Source: Senimuribacter intestinalis (GTDB lineage: Bacteria; Bacillota; Clostridia; Peptostreptococcales; Anaerovoracaceae). From it: a stretch of 64,000 bases of DNA. Shown one piece after another: positions 9,113 to 18,554 of the stretch (its first letter is position 1; every line of letters starts with the position of its first letter). Position numbers and translations under genes: made by a program. The stretch lies in NCBI GenBank assembly GCA_943192975.1, contig CALPCJ010000003.1:248001-312000 (forward strand), given 5' to 3'. Under the pieces are notes generated by a model, which saw only the letters and a list, made by a program, of their open reading frames with translations, had not been told where the DNA came from and searched no databases.

Positions 9113-9134
9113 TTTGCAAAATTTATATTGCAAA
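9113..9134. promoter_or_regulatory. Putative operator TTTGCAA-N8-TTGCAAA
   Basis: TTTGCAA (9113-9119) and TTGCAAA (9128-9134) form an inverted repeat between the divergent dpp and flavoprotein promoters. It overlaps the -35 box of the flavoprotein operon. The word TTTGCAAAATTTAT recurs upstream of the GntR gene at 30269, so an FCD-type regulator is a candidate binder. Confidence 0.5.
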
Positions 9135-9156
9135 TTTTTTTAAAATTTGATAATAT
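9128..9156 (+). promoter_or_regulatory. Promoter of the flavoprotein-peptidase operon
   Basis: TTGCAA (9128-9133), a 17-bp spacer and TAATAT (9151-9156) lie 46 bp before the start codon at 9202. Confidence 0.6.
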
Positions 9157-9201
9157 GGTGTTGCAAACAAAGAATCAATCAAAAATAAAGGAGGAACGCC
9201 A

Positions 9202-11151
9202 ATGACTACCAATCAAAGGTGGCCCTATCCATCACAGGTCGGCAAAACCACCCATATGGAAGCTGATGTGCTGGTGCTGGGCGGCGGTATCGCAGGCTGT
9301 ATGGCAGCGATTTCGGCGGCGAGAAAAGGCAAAAGCGTCATTCTCGTAGAAAAAGGCGCAACAAAGCGCAGCGGTGCAGGCGGCAGCGGCTGTGACCATT
9401 GGGAGTCCGCAGCAACCAATCCGTGCTCCGGAGTTACACCGGAAGAACTGGTTGAAGCTATGCTGGACGATAATGACGGCTACAACAACGCTATTTCCCA
9501 TTACATAGAATGTAGAGAAGGCTGGGACCATCTGCAGGAAATTGAAGAAATGGGAGGCAAAATCAGAGACACAGAGGACGAATTCGCAGGAGCCGACTTC
9601 CGCGATGAGAAGACCAAGCTGATGTTTGCCTACGATTATAAGAATAAATTTACCATCCGTATCTGGGGTATTACTTTTAAACCAGCTATGGAAAAAGAGT
9701 TGAAGAGACTGGGTGTCAAAATCGTTGATCGTGTCATGGTCACTTCCCTCTTGACTGAGAGCGGAAAAGTCGGTGCTAAATGCATCGGCGCTACCGGCAT
9801 TCACACCAGAACCGGCGAATTTTACGTATTCTCCGGAAAAGCAAGTATCATCACCATGTCAAGACCTGCAAGAGTATGGCTGTTCTCATCGGCACACCCC
9901 GGTCTTTGTGAATTCCGCCCGATGACAACCATCGGTGACGGTCACGCGATGGGATGGCGCGCAGGCGCTGAATTCAATATGATGGAAAAATCCGTTCGCG
10001 CAGAGTTTTCCTCCGCAGGACGTTCCTTCCCGCCGTACAGCGCAGGCAACAACCACAACACCTGGTATCCGGCTTCTCTCATCGATGCAGAGGGAAAAGA
10101 AATCCCATACGCAGACAGAGACGGCAATATCTTAAAGGATGTCAAATCCAGATTCTACCCTGCCGAAGGACAGCACTACTTTATGAAGGGCGGCAATATC
10201 GAGCAGGCGAAATATGAATATGACGGACCGGAAACCCTTCCATATGATAAATTGAAAGAAATGGGCTATAAGCTTCCTTTCTATGCAGATCTTTCCTCCA
10301 TGCCGGAACTTGAGAGAAAAGTCATCTGGGGCATGATGGTCGGGCAGGAAGGCAAGACCAACGTACCGGTCTATAAAAATTTCACAGAAGCTGGATTCGA
10401 TCCTGAGAAGCACGTGCTGCAGTGCTACGGCGTAGGCTGGACCAGTGCAGAGTTCCTGCCGCAGGAACGGCAGCTCTTCGGTATGCCTGGTGGTTTCATG
10501 AACGACTGGAATCTGATGACTAACATCGAAGGACTCTTTGTGGCAGGCGACAGCCTGTACTCTTCCAACTGCTTCGGTCACGCCGCTTCTACAGGAAGCT
10601 ATGCAGGCAGAAAGGCTGCCGCCTTTGCAGAGGGCAAAGAACAGGTATCCCCTTACCAGCCGCAGATTGACGCAGAAATCGAACGAGTTTACGCTCCCCT
10701 TTACGCAGATCCGGAAACAGGCATCAGCTGGAAAGAACTCAACGAGGCCACCGCAAAAGCGATGCAGAATTACTGCGGTGAAATCAAGCGTGATGAACTC
10801 CTTGAGTCTGGTGTGGAACTTCTTGCAAGATACGAAAAGGAATTCGTTCCAAATGCTTACGCTGCAAACCCGCATGAACTGATGAGACTGCTGGAAGTAT
10901 TCGATATCCTCACTGTATCTCAGATGATTCTGCAGGCTTGTCTGGCAAGACATCAAACCTGCGAAAAGCTGGAATTCTTCCGCTCCGACGATGACGGCAA
11001 AGAAAAAGCACCGTTCATCGTAATCAGTCAGGACGGCGAAAAAGTAGTTCGCAGAGAAGTACCGCTGGATTATGCAGGCAACATCAAGGAAAACTACGAA
11101 AAACACAATCAAGATTATATTGAGGAAAAGAAAGGAGGCTGCTGCGAATGA
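9202..11151 (+). CDS. FAD-dependent fumarate-reductase/AprA-like flavoprotein
   Basis: This 649-residue protein has an N-terminal Rossmann FAD site (VLVLGGGIAGCMAAISAARKG near residues 26-46, then EKG) and the overall layout of the succinate dehydrogenase/fumarate reductase/adenylylsulfate reductase alpha family. The late FAD-contact block GLFVAGDSLYSSNCFGHA...GSYAGRKAA is intact. There is no signal peptide, so it is cytosolic. Its gene overlaps that of a 2[4Fe-4S] ferredoxin by 4 bp, the arrangement of AprA-AprB. No sulfur-assimilation genes are nearby; peptidases and a peptide-binding protein follow instead, so an APS substrate is unlikely. The reaction is not known to me. Confidence 0.8.
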   Translation: MTTNQRWPYPSQVGKTTHMEADVLVLGGGIAGCMAAISAARKGKSVILVEKGATKRSGAGGSGCDHWESAATNPCSGVTPEELVEAMLDDNDGYNNAISHYIECREGWDHLQEIEEMGGKIRDTEDEFAGADFRDEKTKLMFAYDYKNKFTIRIWGITFKPAMEKELKRLGVKIVDRVMVTSLLTESGKVGAKCIGATGIHTRTGEFYVFSGKASIITMSRPARVWLFSSAHPGLCEFRPMTTIGDGHAMGWRAGAEFNMMEKSVRAEFSSAGRSFPPYSAGNNHNTWYPASLIDAEGKEIPYADRDGNILKDVKSRFYPAEGQHYFMKGGNIEQAKYEYDGPETLPYDKLKEMGYKLPFYADLSSMPELERKVIWGMMVGQEGKTNVPVYKNFTEAGFDPEKHVLQCYGVGWTSAEFLPQERQLFGMPGGFMNDWNLMTNIEGLFVAGDSLYSSNCFGHAASTGSYAGRKAAAFAEGKEQVSPYQPQIDAEIERVYAPLYADPETGISWKELNEATAKAMQNYCGEIKRDELLESGVELLARYEKEFVPNAYAANPHELMRLLEVFDILTVSQMILQACLARHQTCEKLEFFRSDDDGKEKAPFIVISQDGEKVVRREVPLDYAGNIKENYEKHNQDYIEEKKGGCCE

Positions 11152-11444
11152 AACCGATGAAAGAATTTACCATTAGAAAGACGCCTCCTGCTGTACCTCT
11201 CACCTTTGATACAGAAAAGTGCATCGGCTGCGGTCTTTGCATGGAAGCATGCCAGATGGACGTTTTAATCCCGGCGGCAGAAAAAGGCGCACATCCTGAA
11301 GTTGCTTACGCCGACGAGTGCTGGTACTGCGGCTGCTGCGTCATGGAATGTCCGAAGGACGCCATCAAACTGCACCATCCGCTGATGAATCAGACCCGCT
11401 GGGTAGAAAAGGCAAGCTTACTTGCGAAAGGAACTGAAAAATAA
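11148..11444 (+). CDS. 2[4Fe-4S] ferredoxin, AprB-like partner
   Basis: This 98-residue protein holds two Cys motifs, CIGCGLCMEAC and CWYCGCCVMEC, each followed by P/x, for two cubane clusters. It is translationally coupled (ATGA overlap) to the preceding flavoprotein and probably passes electrons between it and a soluble carrier. The stop also overlaps the start of the M42 peptidase gene, so the three are made together. The second motif (CxxCxxC with extra Cys) resembles AprB-type partners. Confidence 0.85.
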   Translation: MKPMKEFTIRKTPPAVPLTFDTEKCIGCGLCMEACQMDVLIPAAEKGAHPEVAYADECWYCGCCVMECPKDAIKLHHPLMNQTRWVEKASLLAKGTEK

Positions 11445-12454
11445 TGGAACTGTTAAAAGAACTGACCCAGGCCTGGGGCGTAGCAGGCCGCGAAAAAAAT
11501 ATCCGCGCCATCATCAAGAGAGAAGTTGAAGGTCACTGTGATGAAATGTTGACAGATGCGGTAGGTAATTTAATCGCTGTCAAATACGGTGTCGACCATC
11601 CTGACAAGAAAAAAATCATGCTGGCTGCCCATATGGACGAAATCGGTCTGCAGGTGAAAAAGATTGAAGGCGACGGTCGCATCAAAGTATGCCATGTCGG
11701 TTTTGTCTGGGCAGGCGCCCTCTTCAACGACAAAGTGGTCTTCCAGAACGGCACTGTCGGTGTAGTTGGCTGCGAAGGCATGATCTGGGATGCCAAAAAT
11801 GATTTAGATAAACTATACATAGACATCGGCTGCACGTCCAAAGAAGAAACCGAAAAATATGTCAAGGTCGGTGACTACTGCGGCTTTATCGGGAACTACT
11901 ACGAGTTGAAAAACGAACGAATTACGGCCAAATCCTTCGACAACCGGGTCGGCTGTTACATTCTGATTGAGGCTTTAAAGAAAAACGACGGCACCGGTCC
12001 CAATGATATTTACTATGTCTTCACGGTACAGGAAGAAGTCGGCTGCCGCGGTGCGATCGTTTCTGCTGAAAGAATCAAGCCGGACATCGGTATTTCTGTC
12101 GATGTAACGCCGGATCACTTCTACCCAACTGACCTAACCGGCGCAAACGCTGTAGGCGAAGGAATCGGCGTCAGTGTGGGCAATCCATCAGCGATGCTGG
12201 ACGAATATCTGGTCGACTCTATGATCGCATGCTGCGAAGAAAACGATATCAAATATCAGCGCGACGTCATGGACAGAGGCGGCACAGACGCCAGCAGCAT
12301 CAACATGAGTGGCATGGGTGTTCGTGTCTGCGGCATTTCCGTTGTTGACAGATTTCCACACAGTCAGAGCTCCATCATCTCCAAGGAAGATGTCAGAGGC
12401 GCCATCAAACTGACTGACTTATACACCAAACAAGTCTTCCAATTTACAGAATAG
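11444..12454 (+). CDS. M42-family metallo-aminopeptidase
   Basis: This 336-residue cytosolic dinuclear-metal aminopeptidase belongs to the M42 (glutamyl aminopeptidase/deblocking, TET) family. The pattern AAHMDEIG supplies the first His-x-Asp metal ligand, FDNRVGCYILIEAL the bridging Asp, VQEEVGCRGA the catalytic Glu pair, DVTPD the next ligand and PHSQSSIISKEDV the C-terminal His. All key residues look intact and the length is normal. It is co-transcribed with the flavoprotein, ferredoxin and peptide-binding protein. Confidence 0.92.
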   Translation: MELLKELTQAWGVAGREKNIRAIIKREVEGHCDEMLTDAVGNLIAVKYGVDHPDKKKIMLAAHMDEIGLQVKKIEGDGRIKVCHVGFVWAGALFNDKVVFQNGTVGVVGCEGMIWDAKNDLDKLYIDIGCTSKEETEKYVKVGDYCGFIGNYYELKNERITAKSFDNRVGCYILIEALKKNDGTGPNDIYYVFTVQEEVGCRGAIVSAERIKPDIGISVDVTPDHFYPTDLTGANAVGEGIGVSVGNPSAMLDEYLVDSMIACCEENDIKYQRDVMDRGGTDASSINMSGMGVRVCGISVVDRFPHSQSSIISKEDVRGAIKLTDLYTKQVFQFTE

Positions 12455-12503
12455 GCACGTTGTCCATTCTGTAAGTCGTGATAGAACCGAAAGGAGAAGA
12501 ATT

Positions 12504-14030
12504 ATGAAAAAGAAATTGATGAAGGGACTTGCCCTGATGCTGTCCCTGACCCTTGTGATGGGTCTGTTTGCAAGCTGCGGCGGAGGCGGCGGTGACAACG
12601 GCGGCGGAGAAGCAAAAACTGATTTGACCGTAGCAATCGACTCTGACTATGCAACCCTGCACCCTGCCGACACCATGTCCGCAGCAGAAGCACGTATGAC
12701 TGCGCAGATCTACGATCCACTGATTTTCAGAAATTATGAAGACCAGACCAAGCTGGAATCAAGAGTGGCGGAAAAATGGGAAGTCAGCGAAGATGGAAAA
12801 TGTTACACTTTCTATCTCAGAGATGATGTGACATTCCACAACGGAGATCCTGTTACAGCAGAAGACGTTGGTTTCTCCCTGGATTTATTCAAAAAATCTC
12901 AGTATCAGGGTGCTGTCGTAGATGGACTGGATCACTACGACATCGTAGATGCACACACCATCAAAATCTATACCACCCACGTATACGCCCCATTCCTGAC
13001 CAGCATGTCAGACCTTTACATTGCAAGTAAAAAATACTACGAATCCGTAGATGAAAATACGTTTGCACAGGAACCGATTGGATGCGGTCCTTACAAATTT
13101 GTCAGCCACGATATCGGCGACAAAGCAGTCTTTGAAGCATACGACGGATACTATCAGGGCGAAGCACCTATTAAAAAGGTAACCTGGAAAGTCATCAGTG
13201 ACGTTGCTTCCATGGGTATGGCAATCCAGACCGGCGAAATTGACTTTGCTGAAATCGATGCTTCCGTAAAGAGCACGCTGGAAGGCGTTGACAGCGTGCG
13301 GCTTCTTGATGCAGACCAGACTACATTCGGATTCGTTGCCATGAACACCGAAAAAGAACCGTACAACAACGTAAAATTCCGTCAAGCAATCAACTATGCG
13401 ATCGACCGTGAATCCATCGTAGCAAGCGTATGTGAAGGCCTTGGTGAACCAAACTCCAACCTGCTAACACCAGGCAGAATGGGCTATAGCGAAGAACAGA
13501 TCCAGTACACTTATGATGTAGAAAAAGCAAAAGCCCTGCTGAAAGAAGCCGGCGTAAAAGAAGGTACTGACCTTGGAAAAATGTATGTCGCAGAACAATA
13601 CAAGCTGTTAGCCCAGATGGTACAAGCAAACTTAGAGGCCGTTGGTTTGAAAGTACAGATCGAAATTCTGGAATTCAACGCTTATCTGGATAAACTGAGA
13701 CAGGGAGACTTCGGCATTACTGCGCTGCAGATGGGACTGGAAGGCGATACACAGATGCTGTCCATGGCACTGACCAAAGATTACATCGGTATGGCAAATA
13801 ACGCCCGCTACTCCAACAAAGAAATCGAAGATATGTTCAAAGAAGCAACTACCATCATCGATGATAAAGACAGAGAAGCACTGTATGTAAAGCTCTTCAC
13901 AAAAGTACAGGAAGAAGCAGTCTATGCAATTCTGTATAACCCTGGCATGCTGTATGCTGCCAATGCAAATCTGAATGTACATACCCTGCCGCTTGAGGGT
14001 GAGTATTTCTTCTATGACTTCTCATGGTAA
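12504..14030 (+). CDS. dppA: Peptide-binding lipoprotein, SBP family 5 (DppA type)
   Basis: This 508-residue solute-binding protein starts with a lipoprotein signal (MKKKLMKGLALML..., lipobox LFASC near residues 22-26) followed by a Gly-rich linker. The family-5 segments YDPLIFRN, WEVSEDGKCYTFYLRDDVTFHNGD and GCGPYKF are present. It would be anchored outside the membrane and feed peptides to DppBCDF, whose operon lies divergently at 5248-9020 and lacks its own binding protein. A hairpin terminator follows at 14072. Confidence 0.9.
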   Translation: MKKKLMKGLALMLSLTLVMGLFASCGGGGGDNGGGEAKTDLTVAIDSDYATLHPADTMSAAEARMTAQIYDPLIFRNYEDQTKLESRVAEKWEVSEDGKCYTFYLRDDVTFHNGDPVTAEDVGFSLDLFKKSQYQGAVVDGLDHYDIVDAHTIKIYTTHVYAPFLTSMSDLYIASKKYYESVDENTFAQEPIGCGPYKFVSHDIGDKAVFEAYDGYYQGEAPIKKVTWKVISDVASMGMAIQTGEIDFAEIDASVKSTLEGVDSVRLLDADQTTFGFVAMNTEKEPYNNVKFRQAINYAIDRESIVASVCEGLGEPNSNLLTPGRMGYSEEQIQYTYDVEKAKALLKEAGVKEGTDLGKMYVAEQYKLLAQMVQANLEAVGLKVQIEILEFNAYLDKLRQGDFGITALQMGLEGDTQMLSMALTKDYIGMANNARYSNKEIEDMFKEATTIIDDKDREALYVKLFTKVQEEAVYAILYNPGMLYAANANLNVHTLPLEGEYFFYDFSW

Positions 14031-14071
14031 AGGATGATATCCTGTTTCCCAATGAACCAAAATTCTAAAGA

Positions 14072-14106
14072 GGATATGGAGCATCGTCTCCATATCCTTT
14101 TCTTTT
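14072..14106 (+). terminator. Terminator after the peptide-binding protein gene
   Basis: GGATATGGAG (14072-14081), a six-base loop and CTCCATATCC (14088-14097) are followed by TTTTCTTTT. Confidence 0.85.
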
Positions 14107-14130
14107 ATCAACCCTAAAGGAGGTACTGAC

Positions 14131-15240
14131 ATGGATCCCAGAAATCAAAAATTATCCGAAATGATTGTAAATTATTCTACCAACGTGCAAAAAGGTGAAA
14201 AAGTACTCATCGAATACGAAAACGAAGTCTGCATCCCGCTTGTGAAACAACTGATTGCCGATGTGTACAAAGCAGGCGGTCTGCCTTACGTCAATATCCG
14301 TGAGTCCGCGATTATCCGCGCCCTCTGCATGGGATGCACAGAAGAACAACTTGCATACCAGACTGACTACCTGCTCTATCAGGGACGGGAAATGGATGTA
14401 TATATCGGCGTTAGAGCCTTCAACAACGTATCCGAAATGGCTGACGTGCCAGCAGATAAAATGAACCTGTATTTCCGCGTCAACAGCCCGACCAGAGAAC
14501 AGCTGGTCAACGATACCAAATGGTCGGTGATGAAATATCCCAACGCAGCGATGGCGCAGCTTGCCAGCATGAGCGAAGACGCGTTCACAGACTTTTACTA
14601 CGATGTCTGCACCATGGATTACGCAAAAATGAGCAAAGCCATGGATCCGCTGGTGAAGCTGATGGAAAAGACTGATCAGGTACATATCGTAGGTCCAGGT
14701 ACTGACCTTACCTTCTCTATCAAGGACATTCCAGTCATCAAATGCGACGGCAAAATCAATATTCCAGACGGTGAAATCTACACCTCCCCTGTCAGAGATT
14801 CTGTTAACGGCGTGATTACCTATAACACACCGTCCCAAGAACAGGGATACACCTATGAAAATATTCGCTTTGAAGTCAAAGACGGAAAAATTATCGATGC
14901 GACCTGCAACGATAACAAACGAATCAACGAGCTGCTGGATACCGACGAAGGCGCTCGCTACTTCGGCGAATTCGCCATCGGCGTACATCCGTACATTCTC
15001 CATCCGATGAAAGATACCCTCTTCGACGAGAAAATCTGCGGCAGCTTCCACCTGACGCCGGGCAGAGCTTACGAAAACGCCTATAACGGCAATAATTCCG
15101 CTGTACACTGGGATTTAACCCTGATTCAGCGTCCAGAATACGGCGGCGGAGAAATGTGGTTTGATGACGTGCTGGTCAGAAAAGACGGACTATTTGTTCT
15201 GCCGGAACTGTTACCGCTGAACCCGGAAAATCTGAAATAA
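14131..15240 (+). CDS. M29-family aminopeptidase (copy 2)
   Basis: This 369-residue protein is collinear with the product of 83-1192 and closely similar throughout, including YAKMSKAM, NIPDGE, LDTDEGARYFGEFA, FHLTPG and the C-terminal GGGEMWFDDVLVRKDGLFVLPEL block with metal ligands. AAAGGAGG precedes the ATG. It is separated from the upstream operon by a terminator and is 15 bp ahead of an aminopeptidase P gene. Two near-identical M29 enzymes in 15 kb point to a recent duplication or to differential regulation of the same activity. Confidence 0.9.
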   Translation: MDPRNQKLSEMIVNYSTNVQKGEKVLIEYENEVCIPLVKQLIADVYKAGGLPYVNIRESAIIRALCMGCTEEQLAYQTDYLLYQGREMDVYIGVRAFNNVSEMADVPADKMNLYFRVNSPTREQLVNDTKWSVMKYPNAAMAQLASMSEDAFTDFYYDVCTMDYAKMSKAMDPLVKLMEKTDQVHIVGPGTDLTFSIKDIPVIKCDGKINIPDGEIYTSPVRDSVNGVITYNTPSQEQGYTYENIRFEVKDGKIIDATCNDNKRINELLDTDEGARYFGEFAIGVHPYILHPMKDTLFDEKICGSFHLTPGRAYENAYNGNNSAVHWDLTLIQRPEYGGGEMWFDDVLVRKDGLFVLPELLPLNPENLK

Positions 15241-15255
15241 AGAGGAGTCCTTCAA

Positions 15256-16989
15256 ATGAAACAGGAAATTACACGTCTTCGCACCGTCATGAAGGAACAT
15301 GGACTGGACGGCTATCTGGTGCCGACCACCGATTTTCACGGCTCCGAATACGTCAACGATTATTTTAAATGCCGGCAGTACCTGTCCGGCTTCACTGGCT
15401 CCAACGGCACCCTGCTGGTAACCGAAGATGACGCCAGACTCTGGACTGACAGCCGCTATTTTATCCAGGCGGCAAAACAGCTTGACGGCACCGGCATCTC
15501 CATGATGAAATGCCAGCAGCCAGGCGTTCCGGAAATCGAAGACTATCTGCCGACCATTGCAGGAGAAGGTTTTAAGCTGGGCTTTGACGGGCGTATTGTC
15601 AGCTTCCAAAACGGCGAAAAGTACGCTGCCAGCTGTGAAGTTGTTTACGATGTAGACTTGGTAGACGAAATCTGGGAGGATCGTCCTGCCATCAATGCGT
15701 CAAAAATCTACGCCCTGCCCGATGCTGTCACTGGAGAAAAAGCTACTTTCAAGCTTTCCCGCGTGCAGAAGGCTCTTGCAGAGGACGGCGTAGATTATCA
15801 TCTGATTACCAGCCTCGAAGACATCGCATGGCTCTTTAATCTGCGGGGCGATGATGTTGCCGATACGCCGGTATTCTTCGCCTTTGCGCTGCTTACGCCA
15901 AAGGACGCCCGTCTTTACATTCTGGACGAAACCTTTGATCCGGCGCTGGTACCTGCAGGGGTTACTGTTCTTCCTTACCTGCAAATATTTGAAGATTTAA
16001 AGACCCTTTCCGTCGGCAAGTGCCTTTTAAACAAGCGGCTGGTCAGCTATGCGCTTATGCAGGCGCTCCCTGCCGATATGGAGATTGTAAACGGCGCAGG
16101 GCCTATTGAATTGATGAAAGCCGTCAAGAATTCTGTGGAAATCGCTGCTACCCGGCACGCCCACATAAAAGACGGCGCGGCTATGGCAAATTTCATCTAC
16201 TGGCTAAAGAAAAATGCTGGCAAAATGGAAATCACCGAGGTTTCCGCCAGCGAATATCTGAAGCAGTGCCGCTACGCGCAGGATGGGCTAATCGAACTGA
16301 GCTTTGAAACCATGGCGGGCTACGGCGTCAACGCCGCCAGCATCCACTACGATACGCAGCTTGGACACCCATGCTATCTGAAAGATGAAGGGCTTTTGCT
16401 GGTAGATTCAGGCGGGCAGTATATCGACGGCGGTACGACAGATATTACCAGAACCATTTCTCTGGGTACCTTAACCCGTGAAATGCAGGAGCACTACACC
16501 ATGGTGCTGCAGGCTTATCTGGCGCTAGAACACGCTCAGTTTACCGCTGAGACGACCGGCCGGGAACTGGATCAGCTTCCGCGAGAAAAGGTAAAGGCAG
16601 CAGGTTCTTGTTACCAGTACGATACCGGTCACGGCGTAGGACATATTCTCAGCGTTCATGAGGGACCCCGCATGATTGGACCGACTGACAATCACATTCT
16701 GCCGGGCATGATTACCAGCAACGAACCGGGCATCTACATCGAAGGCAGCCACGGTGTACGCATCGAAAGCGAACTACTCTGCGTGGAAAATCCGGACGGC
16801 AGCCGCAGCTTTGAATGCATCACCATGTGCCCACTGGACAGAGCCGCCATCCTGCCGGAGCTTCTCACAGATGAGGAATTGACATGGGTCAACGCTTATC
16901 ACAGAGAGGTTTACCAGAAGCTGGCGCCGCTGCTGGAAGAAGATATAAAAAGGTGGCTAGCAGAGGAAACAAAAGAAATTACCAGATAG
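15256..16989 (+). CDS. M24B aminopeptidase P (Xaa-Pro aminopeptidase)
   Basis: This 577-residue long-form aminopeptidase P cleaves N-terminal Xaa-Pro bonds. It has two creatinase N-terminal domains and a C-terminal pita-bread domain. Metal ligands are visible in LLVDSGGQYIDGGTTDITRT (two Asp), GHGVGHILSVHEGP (His), SNEPGIY (Glu) and GVRIESELL (Glu). This activity complements the hydroxyproline/proline theme further along the window, since Pro- and Hyp-rich peptides resist ordinary aminopeptidases. It follows the M29 gene by 15 bp in one transcript. Confidence 0.93.
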   Translation: MKQEITRLRTVMKEHGLDGYLVPTTDFHGSEYVNDYFKCRQYLSGFTGSNGTLLVTEDDARLWTDSRYFIQAAKQLDGTGISMMKCQQPGVPEIEDYLPTIAGEGFKLGFDGRIVSFQNGEKYAASCEVVYDVDLVDEIWEDRPAINASKIYALPDAVTGEKATFKLSRVQKALAEDGVDYHLITSLEDIAWLFNLRGDDVADTPVFFAFALLTPKDARLYILDETFDPALVPAGVTVLPYLQIFEDLKTLSVGKCLLNKRLVSYALMQALPADMEIVNGAGPIELMKAVKNSVEIAATRHAHIKDGAAMANFIYWLKKNAGKMEITEVSASEYLKQCRYAQDGLIELSFETMAGYGVNAASIHYDTQLGHPCYLKDEGLLLVDSGGQYIDGGTTDITRTISLGTLTREMQEHYTMVLQAYLALEHAQFTAETTGRELDQLPREKVKAAGSCYQYDTGHGVGHILSVHEGPRMIGPTDNHILPGMITSNEPGIYIEGSHGVRIESELLCVENPDGSRSFECITMCPLDRAAILPELLTDEELTWVNAYHREVYQKLAPLLEEDIKRWLAEETKEITR

Positions 16990-17006
16990 TTGTTCTCATC
17001 ATACAA

Positions 17007-17062
17007 AAGGCTGCGAAGCGCAGACGAAATCATTTCGCCTGCGCTTCGCAGCCTTGCTTTTT
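17007..17062. terminator. Strong bidirectional terminator
   Basis: AAGGCTGCGAAGCGCAG (17007-17023) pairs perfectly with CTGCGCTTCGCAGCCTT, and an inner CGAAAT/ATTTCG extends the stem with one mismatch. T-rich tracts flank both sides, separating the plus-strand peptidase gene from the convergent MATE gene. Confidence 0.85.
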
Positions 17063-17113
17063 CGCAATACTTTGCCCGTCTCATATAAAGCTATTAGACG
17101 ATTTTGAGAAAGC

Positions 17114-18463
17114 CTAAACCTCAACTCCTGTACCGTATCCGTACCGGGGCCGGTATTTCAGAAACATAAACACAGACAGGCAAGCGGCAGCAAACTCTGC
17201 AGCTGGTGTCGCCACCCAAATCCCTGTAATACCAAAGAGTGACGGCAGCACAATCATCGCAATCACCATGAACATAAAGGATCGCATAAAAGCGAGCACT
17301 GCTGACACAATACCATTTGACAACGCAGTAAACATGCCGCTGGCAAAAATATTAAAACCAATAAATAGCAGCGCGATCGTACAAATACGATTTCCGCCTA
17401 CCGCCAGATCAAACACCGGGTTATCTGGTCGCGCGAAAACAGAAACCAACGGTTTTGTAAGAAGCAGCGACAGCGCAACTGTTGCTGCGGAAATGCAGCC
17501 AATGACTTTTAGACTGATCTTAATCAGCTTCTGTAATTTTTCACGATTTTTTTCTCCGTCATAAAAACTGATCATCGGTGCGACGCCATAAGAATAGCCG
17601 GTATACAAAGAACTTGCAAACATCAGCACGTACATAATAATCGTGACAGCTGCGACACCGTCTTCTCCTGCATAACGCAGCATGGTCCAGTTAAACAGCA
17701 TGGTGACAATCCCGGTAACAAGCGCAGTTGCCATCTCAGAGCAGCCATTGGATGCGGCACTGCGAAGAACGCGCAAACGAAATACTGGCTTTCTGAAATG
17801 CAGTAAGCTTTTTTTCTTGCTGAAGACAACCAAACCTACGACCGCCGTCACAGAATAGCCAAGCCCCGTTGCCAAAGCCGCACCGCTGATTCCCATGTCA
17901 AACCATGCAATCAGCACATAATCAAGCACCATATTCAAAATGCCGCCGCTGACAGAGCAAATCAGTGAAAGGCTTGCCTTCTCACTGGCAATCATATACA
18001 GGGTAAAATTGTTCATCAGCAAAATGGGAACCGAAAACAATAGATAGCGGCTCAGATAAGCCGTACAATAACCCATAACATCCGCAGATAATCCCATATT
18101 CGTGAGAATTGGCTTCATCACCCCATAGCCAAGCCCGCACATAAAAATCCCCACAACAACATTCACTAGAATGAGAAAAGTGAAATCTTCTCTGGCTTCC
18201 TCTGTCTTTTGTTCGCCCATTTTGCGCATAATCACCGCGCTGCCGCCTGTAGCAAGCATGGTTGATATTGCCGTAACCAGCTGAATGAACGGCGCTGTCA
18301 AATTGATGGCAGACAACGCTTTGGTGCCAATCAAATTAGAAACAAACAGACCGTCCACCATGGTATAAAAAGACATAAATACGCTCATTGCAATGGTCGG
18401 TACCGCGAACTTCAAGATATTTCCTAGTGTTACAGGCTGTGAATATGCATTTTGTTTTTCCAT
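17114..18463 (-). CDS. MATE-family efflux transporter
   Basis: This 449-residue polytopic membrane protein has about twelve hydrophobic segments. The MATE pattern includes GNILKFAVPTIAMSVFMSFYTMVDGLFVSNLIG at the start, LATGGSAVIMRKMGE in the first repeat and the matching YSYGVAPMISFYDG in the second. Such pumps export cationic drugs or toxic metabolites using Na+ or H+ gradients. It is divergent from a MerR-type regulator, and its promoter has the 19-bp spacer characteristic of MerR control. Confidence 0.92.
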   Translation of the reverse strand: MEKQNAYSQPVTLGNILKFAVPTIAMSVFMSFYTMVDGLFVSNLIGTKALSAINLTAPFIQLVTAISTMLATGGSAVIMRKMGEQKTEEAREDFTFLILVNVVVGIFMCGLGYGVMKPILTNMGLSADVMGYCTAYLSRYLLFSVPILLMNNFTLYMIASEKASLSLICSVSGGILNMVLDYVLIAWFDMGISGAALATGLGYSVTAVVGLVVFSKKKSLLHFRKPVFRLRVLRSAASNGCSEMATALVTGIVTMLFNWTMLRYAGEDGVAAVTIIMYVLMFASSLYTGYSYGVAPMISFYDGEKNREKLQKLIKISLKVIGCISAATVALSLLLTKPLVSVFARPDNPVFDLAVGGNRICTIALLFIGFNIFASGMFTALSNGIVSAVLAFMRSFMFMVIAMIVLPSLFGITGIWVATPAAEFAAACLSVFMFLKYRPRYGYGTGVEV

Positions 18464-18504
18464 TTTTCTTCTCCTTGCACTTGTTTTTCTCTACTGTATG
18501 TAGT

Positions 18505-18535
18505 ATCATAAACCATACAGTAACTGTACAGTCAA
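18505..18535 (-). promoter_or_regulatory. MerR-type promoter of the MATE gene
   Basis: On the minus strand TTGACT (18530-18535) and TATGAT (18505-18510) are 19 bp apart, too long for unassisted sigma-A use. The spacer carries an imperfect dyad around ACTGTACAGTTACTGTATGG. This is the geometry of promoters twisted open by BmrR/MerR activators. Confidence 0.75.
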
Positions 18536-18554
18536 GAGAAAAAGGAGAATTTTT

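Noticed and set aside
10132..11112. 326-codon minus-strand open frame
   Set aside because: It is the antisense of the flavoprotein coding sequence, has no ribosome site, and its composition is that of a codon-bias shadow.
9202..11444. APS reductase (aprAB)
   Set aside because: Fold and gene pairing fit, but no sulfate-activation or sulfite-reduction genes are nearby and the operon is peptide-related.
14152..15108. 318-codon minus-strand open frame
   Set aside because: Fully antisense to the second M29 aminopeptidase gene, whose family motifs are unambiguous.
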